This document shows, piece by piece, positions 18,560-30,613 of a stretch of 64,000 bases of DNA. The notes under the pieces are model-generated. The model ran no database searches. It worked only from the letters and a program-made list of their open reading frames with translations, and had not been told where the DNA came from. Each line of letters opens with the position of its first letter. Position 1 is the first letter of the stretch. The stretch is from positions 1 through 64,000 of the forward strand of contig JARBJD010000181.1 of assembly GCA_033064195.1 (NCBI GenBank). The letters run 5' to 3'. Made by a program: the position numbers and the translations under genes. The stretch comes from Blattamonas nauphoetae. Lineage: Eukaryota > Preaxostyla > Oxymonadida.

Positions 18560-20020
18560 AACAAAAGTGATGTCTGTGTCAGTGTTTTGAGATCCAACCA
18601 TCACCTGCTATTTAACCGCTCATGTTCACATTTCTGATCATATTCCACTTCAACGAAAAATTCTGAAGTGATGAATAGACAGGGACAAGAATGTGATCAT
18701 TTTGATCATACTAAAATAGATCATCAACCACGGGCATAAGTTTTCGGTCATCCATGCCTGCAATTCTGAACCGTTGATTTTTCCCAATTGTGTCTAAACA
18801 CTTCACACAAAAGAAAGACAACAATTTTTCAAAGATAAAACAAAAAAGAGTGTGTGAAGTGGAAGTAAAGATGTTTGACTAATGTGTCTCCAAAGGCACT
18901 TCTGGTCGTGGCGATCACGATCCATATCCTCTTCCAAGGAGAGGAGATATGACCATTGGAGTATTATCCTCCATTGAGAATGGTCCATTTCCATTCCTTC
19001 TCACATATCCAGATATTGCTTGATGTGTCTCCTTTAGCTGTTTTTTAGAATAAGTGTTTGACATGAAAGGAAATTCAACTCACTATCTGAACTTGTCTGG
19101 ATGAAAGAACGTGAAGAACGAGCAACCCGAGAGAGACAGAATTCAGTCGAGGGATTAAAACTGCAAGCGCGTACTGAGAAAGGAATAAAGTTCAATCATG
19201 ATGGATTCACTTCTTTGGAGTGTTAGGTATTGTCGGTTTAGACGCCCACCACCAAAACTTCCTTGTCGGTCTGCGAATGATGAAAATGAATGATGGGGCG
19301 ATGGATAGGATCTCGCTCACATACACACTTTGGCTTGACAGACAGGCAAACAGGGCGTATCAAAGTGACATAACTTTTTTGGCATACATTCGGTATGTAT
19401 GTCAAGTTTCGGTATATATGTCAAGCCCCTCTGACGCAACATCACTATCAGATTTTACAACACCCATATATGCAAAATGAAGAACGGGCATCAATACATA
19501 CCATCACGGGGAGAAGAGTCGGCATGATATCTTGGTGGAATGTTATCGATCATTCGGATCCCGTTTTGTGTCTTTCAAAATCATGTGCTCAATCTGCTTT
19601 TTATGAGGATATATTGTTATGAATCATGTTCAGCGGTGCTATAATGTGAGAATATTGAGAAATTGAAACGAAGTTGTTGATAATTGGAGAAAAAAGGGAC
19701 GATCTGTGACTTTGGAGGATCAAGGTGCTGATGCACTATTTCGAGTAGAGACAGCTTCATATCGTTATAAATAGTTCAGATAGTTGGACTATTTCGGAAT
19801 ATCGATCATACATCGTATGTGTGTGACACACCAGAATTCAAGTTGATCTCATCTCATTTTTCTCACTTAATTGGCATTCATCTGCTTTCTATCACATCCC
19901 CACTATAAAATGTATTGTGAAACGATGAATAAGTATGAAATTTGATCGAATCGGCACTAATATAGGGACATAAACTCATTTTTGTTTTGACATACATACC
20001 GAATCCATGCCACTTTTTTA
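18560..20020. other. Spacer of the inverted duplication
   Basis: 1461 bp unique sequence with no convincing gene. A word close to TTCGGTATGTATGTCAA occurs at about 19388-19404, again in tandem with one change just after, and inverted at about 19987-20003, close to the right arm's edge. TATA-like and A/T-rich stretches are common. Confidence 0.5.
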
Positions 20021-21980
20021 CAGTGGTGACACTACATGGGAGATTTTCGTTGATGATTTCCACTTCATCCAAATGAAGTATTGAGAATGTTACAGAGGAT
20101 TTCACCGAATTAATCATGTTTAAAAAATTCAACATAAGAACAAAACTAAATATCTATTTTTCATGTTTGGTGAAGTGGAAATGAGAGTTTTTCTTTAGGA
20201 TGTCCACTCCATCAAATGGGAGAATAATTTTCAATTGTGCCATCACAGTATGGTCCGTCACAAAAAGCTAAAATTGGCCTAATTGCCATTTAGCTGTTCA
20301 GTACACAGAAGAAAGGTGAATTTTTGGATTTCAAGCCTGATAGAGCTAGAAATAGCCTTTTTAAGATCAGCACATTTTTGCACACTTTTTGTTACAAAAC
20401 AAATTCAAAGACAGAGAAAGGATATAAAACAACAAAAAAAGAGGTCTCTATGTGAGACAATGGAAATAAATCATCCATTAAAGAGAAAAATGGAAAAAAT
20501 GTGAGATTTCTGTGTTGATCGAGACAACTTTAATGTTTTTTGAAAATGAAAAAACTTCACAAATGATGTATTTCGGGATGATAGACGAAAAAAGTTGATT
20601 TTTATGGAGAGTTTCTGCGTCTGTGCGATTTGGTGACGGGTGAGTCATTTCAAAATTATTCTCCCAAATCTCCACATACAATGAATGACCCTTGTTATAT
20701 TGTACAAATTGTCGAGTAAGACATGCATGAAGTGATTTGAAGAACAAATTCGAGACTACAAAACTCTCCGTTTTCTTGACGATATCTGTAGAAAAGGGCC
20801 GATCACGACTCAGAATCTGGTGTTTCTTCGTTATCAGGGAATGATTGTTCCTGAGGTTATGGGGAGATGATGGAAATGGACAATCAGTGTGATTATGAAG
20901 AGGCGAAAGAATGGTGATGCTTCGCACCACTTTTGAAGGTGGTTGATCAAGACCCATTGTTTTTACTGGGAGTGGATATTTCCACAGATAATCTCCCAAA
21001 TCACCAACAAAAATCTCCCACATCTTGAATCAGAGTTTTGAATCGTTAACAAACGATAACAGCCGCATAGAGAGTGATGAAGTGCGAAATTGAGGGTGAT
21101 ATAAGAAATGGCGAGATGATGAAATGATGGTGAGGTGACGATATGACTCCAAAGTGTATCAACTAATCCCAGCTTGTGGTGAGTCGTTTGTGCGTCGAAG
21201 AGTTCAAAACCAGAAAACGGACAAAAACAATCAAGAGTGCTCACGCAAATCAACAACAAATCAACAACAAATCAACGAAAGTCTGATGAAGCCCTGAATG
21301 TCTCAATCAGTCCAATGAAGAGGGGAGTCGCCATGCCACAACGTGAAAACAAGACGGAGCACACTTCGCACATCACAACCCGCCATGTGGGGAGTGACGT
21401 GTCCAACTGTCGCTCCTAAATGCGGCGTGGTCCCTCCAGAGAAATCAAGATCCAGAACTGTTGTGAGTGAATGAAAAGGTGTTGGAACTATTCGAGAATC
21501 AGGGATGAATACATTTAGAAAGGCGGATAGAAAACAGAGCTGACGTCTTCTGACTTTCATTCGCCAAGAGAAGAGATCCACAGCGAATCCATCTCAGCCG
21601 AATCCGATCAGCTCTGCTCATCAAACTGTGGTTTTGACATAGTTGTTGTCGATGTGACAAGGTCGTGTCTGTGAAGTTCACTAGAACTGGAGTGAAGTCG
21701 GTGACGTGACGTATTTCGGGGGTGTGGATGTGTGATCTGGTGATTGTGGTGGTGAGGGAGATCGTGGATGTGATTGCGAGTGACGTGATCAGTTCACAAC
21801 CAGAAGATGCTTGGGAATCGAGGCTTCGTTCCTCTTCTGAGCGTTCTCACATCCAATCAACGACAGCGACAAAAGGATACTGTCAAAGTCTGGCCTGTCC
21901 GACGTGTTGATTCTCAGACACTGACCAACCAATTCTTGCAGCTCGTCGCACACTCCGTCCATCTTCGGAAGCACTCCTGT
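20021..21980 (-). repeat. Right arm of large inverted duplication
   Basis: 1960 bp mirror of 16574-18559. It contains the 3' flank and the last part of the receptor gene that ends at 21789. Paired coordinates add up to about 38580 throughout the inner part, showing almost no indels. Confidence 0.93.
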
Positions 21981-24900
21981 TCCAAGCGCGCGATGAGCAT
22001 TCAGCGCATCAATCTCCCCAAACGGAACTTGACCCGTGTCGATCTCGGCTAACAGAAGACCCAAACTAAAAACTGATGCTGCCACAACATCAATCTCGCT
22101 CTTGTCTTTCCGATCCGTTTCTGGCGCTTGCCATCGCTGTTCTTCTTGCTGCTGCTTCAGCTCGTTCTCTCCTGTCACTGTCCCGACTTCCTTTCCCACC
22201 ACAGATTGTCCATGCTTCAGGTCCAACCGAATCTCTCCTTGTCCGTTCAGAAGAACAACATGTGGCGACAGACGAGTGAACAGCGGTGAGGTCGGCTCTG
22301 CCATCAACAGGCTCTTCATCCTCTTCACCAACTCAACCATCATCGCGCCCTTCTCCATTCCCGGCTGCTTGCACTTCCCATGCAGATGCTCGTACAGACT
22401 CACATACTTCGACACTGTCCTCGTCTCCTCTCCTCCTCCATTCACCACCACCATCTTACCATTCCCCGAAAACTCATCCGCGTCTTCGGGGAGCTGTCCT
22501 TCTTTCACTTCTGTCGAATGGTTCTCTCCTCCGTGCTTCACGTTGTTTCCATCTTCGAAAACGAACGCTGTTGTCCCGAGTGTGTTCTCTGCGAAGAAGT
22601 CTTCCTTCACAATCTCAATTTCAGCCACTTCTTGATTCGCAACCAGATACTCCGCTTCCTTCGCTTTCGAGTTCCGACGACAACACCAGATCACCACAAT
22701 CACCAAAAGCAGAAGAACCAGAAGGCCAACCACTCCACAGATCACAGGGACCAGCCATTTCATCACTGTCGCTGTGTACGACTTGTGTTCGTCTCTTAGA
22801 CTGTTCTGAAACTTGAAGTCTCCTGTCCGAACCCCATTTCCATAAATAAGACACCCACGAAGCTCAGAGTCCATGTTCAGTGTCTTGTTCAGCTCAGCTC
22901 GAGACAATTTCAGCGTGATTTCAGATTCGGTGAACGAGATCGTGTTCGACGGTGTCAGAGCCACAACAAACGGAGACTTGTTCTGATTCGCTTCCGACTT
23001 CTCAAACACTTCCAAGAACAGAGAGCAAGGAATCAGCAGAGATCCAACCAGTGTCGCCGAGATCGACTTGTCTTTGTTCAGAATCGATGACGACTTCTTT
23101 TCGTCAAATGTCAGATTGAAGAGAGGAGAGCGCACGGGAATCGACTTCTTCGTCACTTCGCAATCTTCCGTCCAAATCCAAAGCGACGGCGTTTCAAACC
23201 CATCTCCTCCACTCACACTCCCAATCTCCACTGATCCATTCACACATCGCACATTTCGGCGAGTCGAAGGGAATGATGTCTGATTCCCGTCGTTGCTGTG
23301 GAAGGTATTCGAATCCAGCGTCAATGAACTGTCTGTGATCGACAGCGCTCCATTTCCGAAACCAGAGAACCGGCTCCATTCAATCCTTGTTGGCGTCGAC
23401 AAGATCGTCACAAATCCAGACGACCACGAGCAGAGATCGTCTTCATTCGACGACCACGAGGGAAGAGAACTGTCGAACATGCAGCCTGTCATTTCAAGAG
23501 ACGTTCCATCTGAGATCGAGATCAGTTCGGACACTCCCGAGTTCTTCGACGTCACTTTGTCAAATGTCGCTTCTCGCAATTTTTTCAGCACGAACGGTGT
23601 CGTCGAGAAGGAGAGCGACGTCATTTTGATGTCCGAAAGTGTCGCCATTCCTCCTTCACATTCCACAATCCGCGGCAGCTTCGACGTCGTCTCCGAGAAT
23701 CGGATCAGTTGGAGCGACAGTTGGGACGACGTCGATTTGAAGAGCGAGAGTTCGGACGAGCCAATCACTTTCAGTTCCACGTTGCTCACATTCAGGTGCC
23801 CACTCGTCACACTGAACGCAGGTTCTCTTCGGTCTTCGTTCTCAATCTCAAAGTGAAGACTCTCAAAGTGAACTGTGTCCCCTCCAGCTTCACTGAAACT
23901 CCCTCCACCACTCATTCGAACAATCGACATCAGCGGACTCCCTTTGAACAGCGTCCCATTCGAAACATCAACCAGCGATGTGATCCTTCCGAACTCTTTC
24001 ACGTTGATTTGCGTCGTCTCCATTTCCGCTGCTCGAACCAATGTCTGTGTGATCGACTTGCACCACGCTGAGAAGTACCCACACCGAGCATGAACAATTC
24101 CTTCTTCTGAGAACCCAATCGCCCCACTTCCTTTCTTCAAATAGAAAACCAGCGACGACGAAAACGATTCCGACTTGTCCACACTCCACAGCCAGTCCTC
24201 GTCCACTCCAACTCCATACGACCCATCAAACCGAGAATCCGAGTAATCCAGCCACGACGACAAGTCGTTTCCTTCCACCCAGATGAACCGAGGAGACACG
24301 TTCGTTTCACTGCTCACTGAGTATTTCACGTTCTGAAGTCTGAACGATGGGATGGGTGACAATTTCGGGATTGAAGTCAACGAAACGAAGATACCATCTC
24401 CAGACCCATCCAACGCCGACACTGACTTCATCCAGATGTCGTCCACCACAAGTTCCATACTCGTCGTCAGAACACTTTCCAACACTCCCCCATTTCCCAC
24501 TTTTCGGCTGATCGACGTGAAGTTCGTCTTCAACAGTGTCAGAGTTCCGCAAGAATGGCTGATCAGAGCTGAAGAGGTGAGTGTGAATGACGTGAACGAA
24601 CATTCCGAGATCATTCCTGATCCTCCATTCACTTCGAACAACGATCGACTTTGCGGTTTGGAGTTGCTCACAAAGTCGAGTTTCGACACCTTCAGTTCTG
24701 ATTCCGAAATCACAAATCCACCATCCAATCCAACTGAAACTCGAGCGGAATCACCAATTGCGGAGAGGGTGAGGTCGTGAGTGCCGATTGAGATGGGCGA
24801 GGAGAGGGAGGATTCGGAGTGGATGACGAGTGAGTGGGTTCCAACTCCGTCGAGATGCGAGTGAGCCAAGTCCAGTCCAACACATCTCCGAATAGTCAGA

Positions 24901-27900
24901 CCACAACCAGACACGTCTTGACCTCCTGCTCCAACTGAGATAGAGTTGTTGTTGTATTCTGCGAGGAAAGCGAGTAGACTCACTGAACCATAATCAGATT
25001 CCAGCTTCTCCGAAAGATCTGTTCCCCAAAGAAGAGAATCGTGTGTTGGTGTGGAGAGAGAAGTGATCGTTGTTTGCCAGTTCGTTTCGGCGATCAGAGA
25101 GGAGAGCAAGTGGCCTTCCACAAACACCCAACTTCCCTTTTCCGACGATCCACACGAACATGAACTGTCAAAAGTCGATCGAACGATCAGATTGGAGGAT
25201 GGAACAGCTGCAGCAGAAGAAACGAAGATCACTCCTCCCTTTCCACCCGACGAACACGACGAGAACGAGCCTCCTTCAATCAAGAGACTGTCTGTGGCTG
25301 AGGTCAGTGCTGAGTGCACCACACTTCCATCACCTGTCACTTTCGAGACATTTCCGAGTGGGCATCTGGTCATTTCGACATGTCCTCCGTTTTGTTCGAT
25401 CACACTCGACGATTCCAGCTCAAAGAGATGATCGAAGAGCATGTTTGTGTCTGTCAAAACGAGAGACCCAGATGTCACAGAGAAGAGATGTGCTGCTGAG
25501 CGTGTTGTGACAGCGGTGTTCTGAATGTCGACAGATGTGAGAGAGAGCGAGCCAGCTGCAACAAGGAAGATCGGTTTTGTGATGGCGGCAGGAAGTGAAA
25601 CGACGAGTGAGGTCAAAGTCAGTGAAGTTGAAGCTGGAACTTTGAACTGAGCAACGCCAGTCAGAGTCAGTTTGGTGGGCGAACCCGATGACGAGGATGA
25701 GATTTCAGAGCCAGTTGATTTGGCGTTGATCACCCCTGAGAGTTCGATATCTGAGTGAAGAATGATGTTCTGGTTCTGCTCAGTCAGTTTATCGTGAGCG
25801 GCGAGGAGAGACGAGCAAGGAAGGTGTTCGGTTCCACAGTTCGGATGATCCCAGAAATCGTTGCTGATGTGAATAGCACCTGTCGAGTGTCCAAATATCA
25901 AATATGCAACCGGTCCACTCAGAGACGAGTCTTCTTTGTTTTCAAACCAATTCTCCACTATCGTGCTGGGTGTAAACGACGATACGTCGAATCCAACAAA
26001 TGATTTCCAATCCGAACAAGCTGCTGACTCCAGTGACGTCCCTTCAATGAAGATTTCGTGTTTGCCAGACGATGTGGGTTGCGCGACAGTAACATCATTC
26101 AAGTGCAGGTTGTTCGATGTGAACGCATCGGTTCGAGTGATGAACAGACTCCGACCCTTCCCAGACGAGCCACAACTGCTTCCATTCAGATTCACTCTGT
26201 CCAGCCAAAGACATCCAGACGAAGAAAAGTGAAGAACTGCTCCTGATCCAGAATTCTCCATCGACTCAAAGTCAACATCGCAAACACTCAACGATCCACT
26301 TCCAGAAACGGAAATCAAACTGTTCGATGACGAGAGTGTGATTGGTGGGATCGTCGTCGAGGTCAGACTCGCTGATCCACCCGAGATCGACAAAAGTGGT
26401 TTCGTGCGAGATGAGGCAGGATGAGTGATTGTGCACGATTCTTCAACAATCAGCGACCCAGACTCCGTCGAGAAGAGTGGAGCGGTTGAAGACACAAGAT
26501 TCATCTTTGTCCCACCAATCGTCAGACTCCCTCCACACACTCTGCCAAACGAGATCCCAAGTTCAGTCAACCCATCTCCAATCTCACACAAAGACAGAAT
26601 CATCCATCCTTCTTCAATCAACATCACTGAACTTGTTCGACCTTCCTTCAGCGTCCCAAACTCCATCGAGATTCCAGACAGTGTCAGTTTCGATGGATTG
26701 CTTTTCAAAATCATCAGCTGTCCTTCTCCCTCAATCCAAAGAGAGCCACCACTCGACTGAGTCAGAGTCCATTCCGTCATCGTCGACACCAGCTCACTCG
26801 ACAATACTGATTTCGTGTCCAGATTCATCAACTTCTGTTCGCCCTTCAGTTTGCTCTGAGATTCCACAATCGATGAGCAAGGAAGCTGAGTGGTTCCACA
26901 GTTCGGATGATCTTGTCCAGCGGTGTTGATGTGCACTGTTCCACTTGTGTGTGGATGCCACAAATACAGAAGACTCCACTCATCCAATCCGTCTTTTCCG
27001 AAGAAGCGATTCTTGTCAATCTCCGAGAAGAGAGAGTCCGCAGTTGGGGAAAGTGTGGCGTTGAAAGGAAGAATGGTCTCGTTGATGGCTGTTTCGCTGA
27101 GATCAGCTGAGTTCACAAAAATGTGCGAACCGGTCCCGTTCGACCAGATTCCACTGAAGACGTTCACTGAGTTTGTCGAGAATGTGGCGCTTGTGTGGAG
27201 GAGGATCGCCGATCCCTCGCTCGCATGTGTGAATTCCACGTTTTTGATCGTCGATGTCGTCAACTGCAATGTTCCTTCACCCAACACTTCCATCAGCACT
27301 GTCACAGAAGGAGGGATCAGTGTCTTTGTGTCTGTCCCGATCTCACACGACGAGAGATGCAGCGTGCCCTTCGATGCCACGAAGAGCGGAGAAGACGAGC
27401 AAGAGGAATCGATTTCCATTTGAAGCGAGGACAACAACAGAACGGCAGAAGATGCACTGATTTTGAATTGGGACTCTTCCTTCAGGGTGATAGAGGATGG
27501 ACTGGTCGGCGATTCAATTGTGAACGACGACGATGCTTCAAACAATCTTGACATTTCGCATCGGCGAGAGAGAGTGATTGTGGAGATCGAAAACTTCGAC
27601 GACGACGCAACACCAGAATCGAAACTGGAACAGCCGACTCTCGACGACCCGCAGTTCGGATGTGGGCTGGAGTGAGCAGAATCACTCACAAAAACTGTTC
27701 CTGAAGGTACAGTCCCCAGAAACAGAAGAAGAGACAGCTCAAACAGTTCGTTGGTTGAAACAAGAGAACGATCCTGGCCATAAAACCACCCTGCTTCTGT
27801 GCTCGCGTCGAAACTCCCACTCCAAAGATCTTCTGTGATCGCAGTGCTCAGCCCTGATGTCTTCACTCGAACCAGCGTTCCTTTGATCTCTGACGAGCAC

Positions 27901-29243
27901 GAGCATCTCGTGAACGTCGTCCCCACAACTGAAATCGTTCCGTCCGTGTTTCCAACCACAAGTGGGTCTGATCGTGTTTGGAAGTCTGAGAAGGAGACAG
28001 AGGAGAGAGTGAAAGCAGCCGACGGAACAACACCGCCAGACGGAGGGACCAGCTGGACGAGTGGATGAGCCAGTCGCGCTGTTCCGCTCGTCGTCGTGTT
28101 GAATGTGCACAATTCAATCGAAATCGGCCTTCCGTTCGATTTGATCAGTGGTTGCGAGTATTCTGCCTCCAACGAGCACACAATCCCGAGATCGCTCAAC
28201 TTCAGACTGTCTCCACTCGACTCCACACAGAACAGCCCACACTTCGCGATCGGCCGGAGGTCCAGTCCAGACACGGACAGTTTGGCGTTCCCTTTGATTG
28301 TGAAGAGCGACGAGGCAGTCGTGCTTGGCACAATCTCCACAATCGTCCGAAGAACTTCTGCTTGAGTGGGAGTTTTAGCTTTCGTTCCGACCACAGACAC
28401 ATCCTGATCGTTCACAATAATTGCTGTTTCGTTGTACGTCATGTTGTAAATGAATTGGATCGATTGCGGGAAAAGCTCGCCTGTTGAATACTTCTTCGTC
28501 AAGTGCTTGATTCCAAAGCCGAGTGTTGCACAGAATGTCGATGTCCATTTGCAGCTCTCAGTGTCTTCTCCACTCTTTCCCGTCATCAGCTCATCCACTG
28601 ATCCGTTCACTGACACTACGGGTGATGGGATGAGAAGACCAATCTCGGCTGATTCGGATGGCAAGCGTCCTTCAATCGCCACGTGATCGTCCAAGCTGAA
28701 CGATCCTCCTCCGAACGACTTCAGACTTCCTGTCGGGACTGACTCAAAGAGCGACGATGTGATGAACAGGTCATTTCCAGATCCGGCCAGATTGTCTTCG
28801 AAGCGAGCGTGATTTGTTGGCGAGTCGTTGAAGCGGATGGGAGTCGCGTGAGACGATGTTCCTGTCACAAACAGCACTCCTCCCTTTCCTGTCGGATTGG
28901 ATGGATCAACACTGTCTCCAATCGCCACACAATTCTTGAATGACGAAGCAAATGTCGACGTCTTCTCGTGTTTCACAAGAATCGAGTTTGTCCCAGCAAG
29001 CTCAATCCACGCCACTCCGCCGTTTGGCGCTTTGCAGTTTGAGAATGACGAACTTCGGCAAGTGAACGTGCTGCGCGAAAGATGAAGAACTGCCCGGTCC
29101 ACTGTCGACGTCACGTTTGCGATCGAAGACCCCAAAACTGAACAGCTGTCGACGAACATTCGATCATCGAGTGACCAGTGATGGTCAGACCCGATGGAAT
29201 GCTGAATGTGATAGATTCGATGATGAGAGTCCCTCCACTGCAC
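21789..29243 (-). CDS. Receptor C-terminal block: beta-helix chain, membrane span, pseudokinase
   Basis: A 2484-residue open frame. The extracellular part repeats modules of about 300-350 residues. Most open with a strand plus a Cys pair (H-P-N-C-G...C-S-S and variants) at plus-strand positions near 28.5, 27.6, 26.9, 25.8, 24.9 and 24.1 kb. A single membrane span (V-P-V-I-C-G-V-V-G-L-L-V-L-L) lies near 22.68-22.77 kb, followed by W-C-C-R-R. The cytoplasmic part keeps only C-lobe signs of a protein kinase: S-P-H-V-V-L-L-N in place of the HRD loop, W-Q-A-P-E, the S-L-G-L-L-L-A-E-I helix and S-D-R-P-D. There is no P-loop, no catalytic Lys, and the HRD and DFG aspartates are missing. Likely a binding or signalling adaptor. 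Confidence 0.85.
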   Translation of the reverse strand: MQWRDSHHRIYHIQHSIGSDHHWSLDDRMFVDSCSVLGSSIANVTSTVDRAVLHLSRSTFTCRSSSFSNCKAPNGGVAWIELAGTNSILVKHEKTSTFASSFKNCVAIGDSVDPSNPTGKGGVLFVTGTSSHATPIRFNDSPTNHARFEDNLAGSGNDLFITSSLFESVPTGSLKSFGGGSFSLDDHVAIEGRLPSESAEIGLLIPSPVVSVNGSVDELMTGKSGEDTESCKWTSTFCATLGFGIKHLTKKYSTGELFPQSIQFIYNMTYNETAIIVNDQDVSVVGTKAKTPTQAEVLRTIVEIVPSTTASSLFTIKGNAKLSVSGLDLRPIAKCGLFCVESSGDSLKLSDLGIVCSLEAEYSQPLIKSNGRPISIELCTFNTTTSGTARLAHPLVQLVPPSGGVVPSAAFTLSSVSFSDFQTRSDPLVVGNTDGTISVVGTTFTRCSCSSEIKGTLVRVKTSGLSTAITEDLWSGSFDASTEAGWFYGQDRSLVSTNELFELSLLLFLGTVPSGTVFVSDSAHSSPHPNCGSSRVGCSSFDSGVASSSKFSISTITLSRRCEMSRLFEASSSFTIESPTSPSSITLKEESQFKISASSAVLLLSSLQMEIDSSCSSSPLFVASKGTLHLSSCEIGTDTKTLIPPSVTVLMEVLGEGTLQLTTSTIKNVEFTHASEGSAILLHTSATFSTNSVNVFSGIWSNGTGSHIFVNSADLSETAINETILPFNATLSPTADSLFSEIDKNRFFGKDGLDEWSLLYLWHPHTSGTVHINTAGQDHPNCGTTQLPCSSIVESQSKLKGEQKLMNLDTKSVLSSELVSTMTEWTLTQSSGGSLWIEGEGQLMILKSNPSKLTLSGISMEFGTLKEGRTSSVMLIEEGWMILSLCEIGDGLTELGISFGRVCGGSLTIGGTKMNLVSSTAPLFSTESGSLIVEESCTITHPASSRTKPLLSISGGSASLTSTTIPPITLSSSNSLISVSGSGSLSVCDVDFESMENSGSGAVLHFSSSGCLWLDRVNLNGSSCGSSGKGRSLFITRTDAFTSNNLHLNDVTVAQPTSSGKHEIFIEGTSLESAACSDWKSFVGFDVSSFTPSTIVENWFENKEDSSLSGPVAYLIFGHSTGAIHISNDFWDHPNCGTEHLPCSSLLAAHDKLTEQNQNIILHSDIELSGVINAKSTGSEISSSSSGSPTKLTLTGVAQFKVPASTSLTLTSLVVSLPAAITKPIFLVAAGSLSLTSVDIQNTAVTTRSAAHLFSVTSGSLVLTDTNMLFDHLFELESSSVIEQNGGHVEMTRCPLGNVSKVTGDGSVVHSALTSATDSLLIEGGSFSSCSSGGKGGVIFVSSAAAVPSSNLIVRSTFDSSCSCGSSEKGSWVFVEGHLLSSLIAETNWQTTITSLSTPTHDSLLWGTDLSEKLESDYGSVSLLAFLAEYNNNSISVGAGGQDVSGCGLTIRRCVGLDLAHSHLDGVGTHSLVIHSESSLSSPISIGTHDLTLSAIGDSARVSVGLDGGFVISESELKVSKLDFVSNSKPQSRSLFEVNGGSGMISECSFTSFTLTSSALISHSCGTLTLLKTNFTSISRKVGNGGVLESVLTTSMELVVDDIWMKSVSALDGSGDGIFVSLTSIPKLSPIPSFRLQNVKYSVSSETNVSPRFIWVEGNDLSSWLDYSDSRFDGSYGVGVDEDWLWSVDKSESFSSSLVFYLKKGSGAIGFSEEGIVHARCGYFSAWCKSITQTLVRAAEMETTQINVKEFGRITSLVDVSNGTLFKGSPLMSIVRMSGGGSFSEAGGDTVHFESLHFEIENEDRREPAFSVTSGHLNVSNVELKVIGSSELSLFKSTSSQLSLQLIRFSETTSKLPRIVECEGGMATLSDIKMTSLSFSTTPFVLKKLREATFDKVTSKNSGVSELISISDGTSLEMTGCMFDSSLPSWSSNEDDLCSWSSGFVTILSTPTRIEWSRFSGFGNGALSITDSSLTLDSNTFHSNDGNQTSFPSTRRNVRCVNGSVEIGSVSGGDGFETPSLWIWTEDCEVTKKSIPVRSPLFNLTFDEKKSSSILNKDKSISATLVGSLLIPCSLFLEVFEKSEANQNKSPFVVALTPSNTISFTESEITLKLSRAELNKTLNMDSELRGCLIYGNGVRTGDFKFQNSLRDEHKSYTATVMKWLVPVICGVVGLLVLLLLVIVVIWCCRRNSKAKEAEYLVANQEVAEIEIVKEDFFAENTLGTTAFVFEDGNNVKHGGENHSTEVKEGQLPEDADEFSGNGKMVVVNGGGEETRTVSKYVSLYEHLHGKCKQPGMEKGAMMVELVKRMKSLLMAEPTSPLFTRLSPHVVLLNGQGEIRLDLKHGQSVVGKEVGTVTGENELKQQQEEQRWQAPETDRKDKSEIDVVAASVFSLGLLLAEIDTGQVPFGEIDALNAHRALGTGVLPKMDGVCDELQELVGQCLRINTSDRPDFDSILLSLSLIGCENAQKRNEASIPKHLLVVN

Positions 29244-30613
29244 TGAATCAGAGGGAAGTTCTGGACACTTTCAGTGATAGAAATTGTGAACAGTTGGAAG
29301 TGAAGCAGTTTCGCATCTACAGCAAGTATGATCGGGACAGTAGTGAATGTTTGTGAAATGAGCAGAGCAGTCTGTCGGGTGAAGAATGACCCAGCTTCTC
29401 CCACAAAGACGAGAGTGTCGTCATAAACCTTTGGAGAGAGCATGACTGGAACTCGATGTTCTTTCGAACAATTCGAATCGGCTCCAGGATCTGAGATGTT
29501 GACACTCTGAGTCTAACTGCTGTCTGTGATTCCATCAGAGCGTCGATTTCGACTTGAAATCCTTTGAACCAGGAGAGCGGAACTCCCTGCTCAAATCGGA
29601 CAGCCAGTGGATGATCGATCCCGTATCCTGAGAAATACCTCAGTGGACACGCGATGTTGGTTGTGATCGAAGCGTTTGCGAGGCAATGTGGCAGGTCGCT
29701 CAGAGAACGCGAGCTTTCGAGTGTTGAAATTGTGGATGGGATGAAATTGGAGTACGCGACGTCATTTCCGAAGTGCATGAGAGTTTTTTTCGCCTTGTTG
29801 AAAGAGAAGATCACATCGCTGAAGACAACAGAGCTGGTTGTGGCTGACGCAGTCAGGTCAAGACATCCTGCTCGGCCAGAGGACGAACATTTGGTGAGAT
29901 CAGCCCTATTCAATATGAGCGTGCCGGACGATGAGAAATCAATGCAACTTCCTCCACTCCCTGCGAGGACGAGAGACTTCAACGAACCACGTTGCACGGA
30001 AGGTGACACTGGCGGAGTCGGTGATGCTCACTGCCGCATCCTCGTTGAGAGAAATCAGGTTGAACCAACAGTTGATCACATTCGACGTTCCTGCCGAGAA
30101 GACGAGGAGGGGAGCAGCGTGTTCTTCGATTGACTCCACTCGAACTTGACCCAAGAAACTCCGACTGGACTTGACGGTGAAGAGAGTCGCTGATGGACTG
30201 GATGGTTTGAGAGCGAGCGAGACGAGCGACACATTTCCACTTCCCGCACTTTCGATTCCGGTTGTCGTGATTGTTGTGAATGTCGACGAGTTCACGAGGA
30301 AGCCAAGTCCTCGAAACTCCACTGCTTTTGTGATGGCTGCCTCGCTCATCTCAAACTCCCTCTTCCCACATGGATCAGCGATGTCCCTGTTCCTGTCTTG
30401 CTCATCGCTGTCGAGATGCTTCCACATGCACTTCCCTCCAAACATGTTCCTGACTTCCCTTCCTCCACAAACAGGATCGCTGAGTGAGTCGATGCTTGTG
30501 GTGTCGGAAGGAGACATTCTCACTTGAGTGATTCCCATTCTGAGCATCAGTCCGATAATACCCAAGTTTTGGTGATTCTGATGTTGATGTGCATCCAAAA
30601 ACTGTATTTGAAT

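Noticed and set aside
22036-28686. Many plus-strand frames of 60-199 codons
   Set aside because: Shadows of the minus-strand receptor gene; Ser/Pro/Arg-rich and overlapping.
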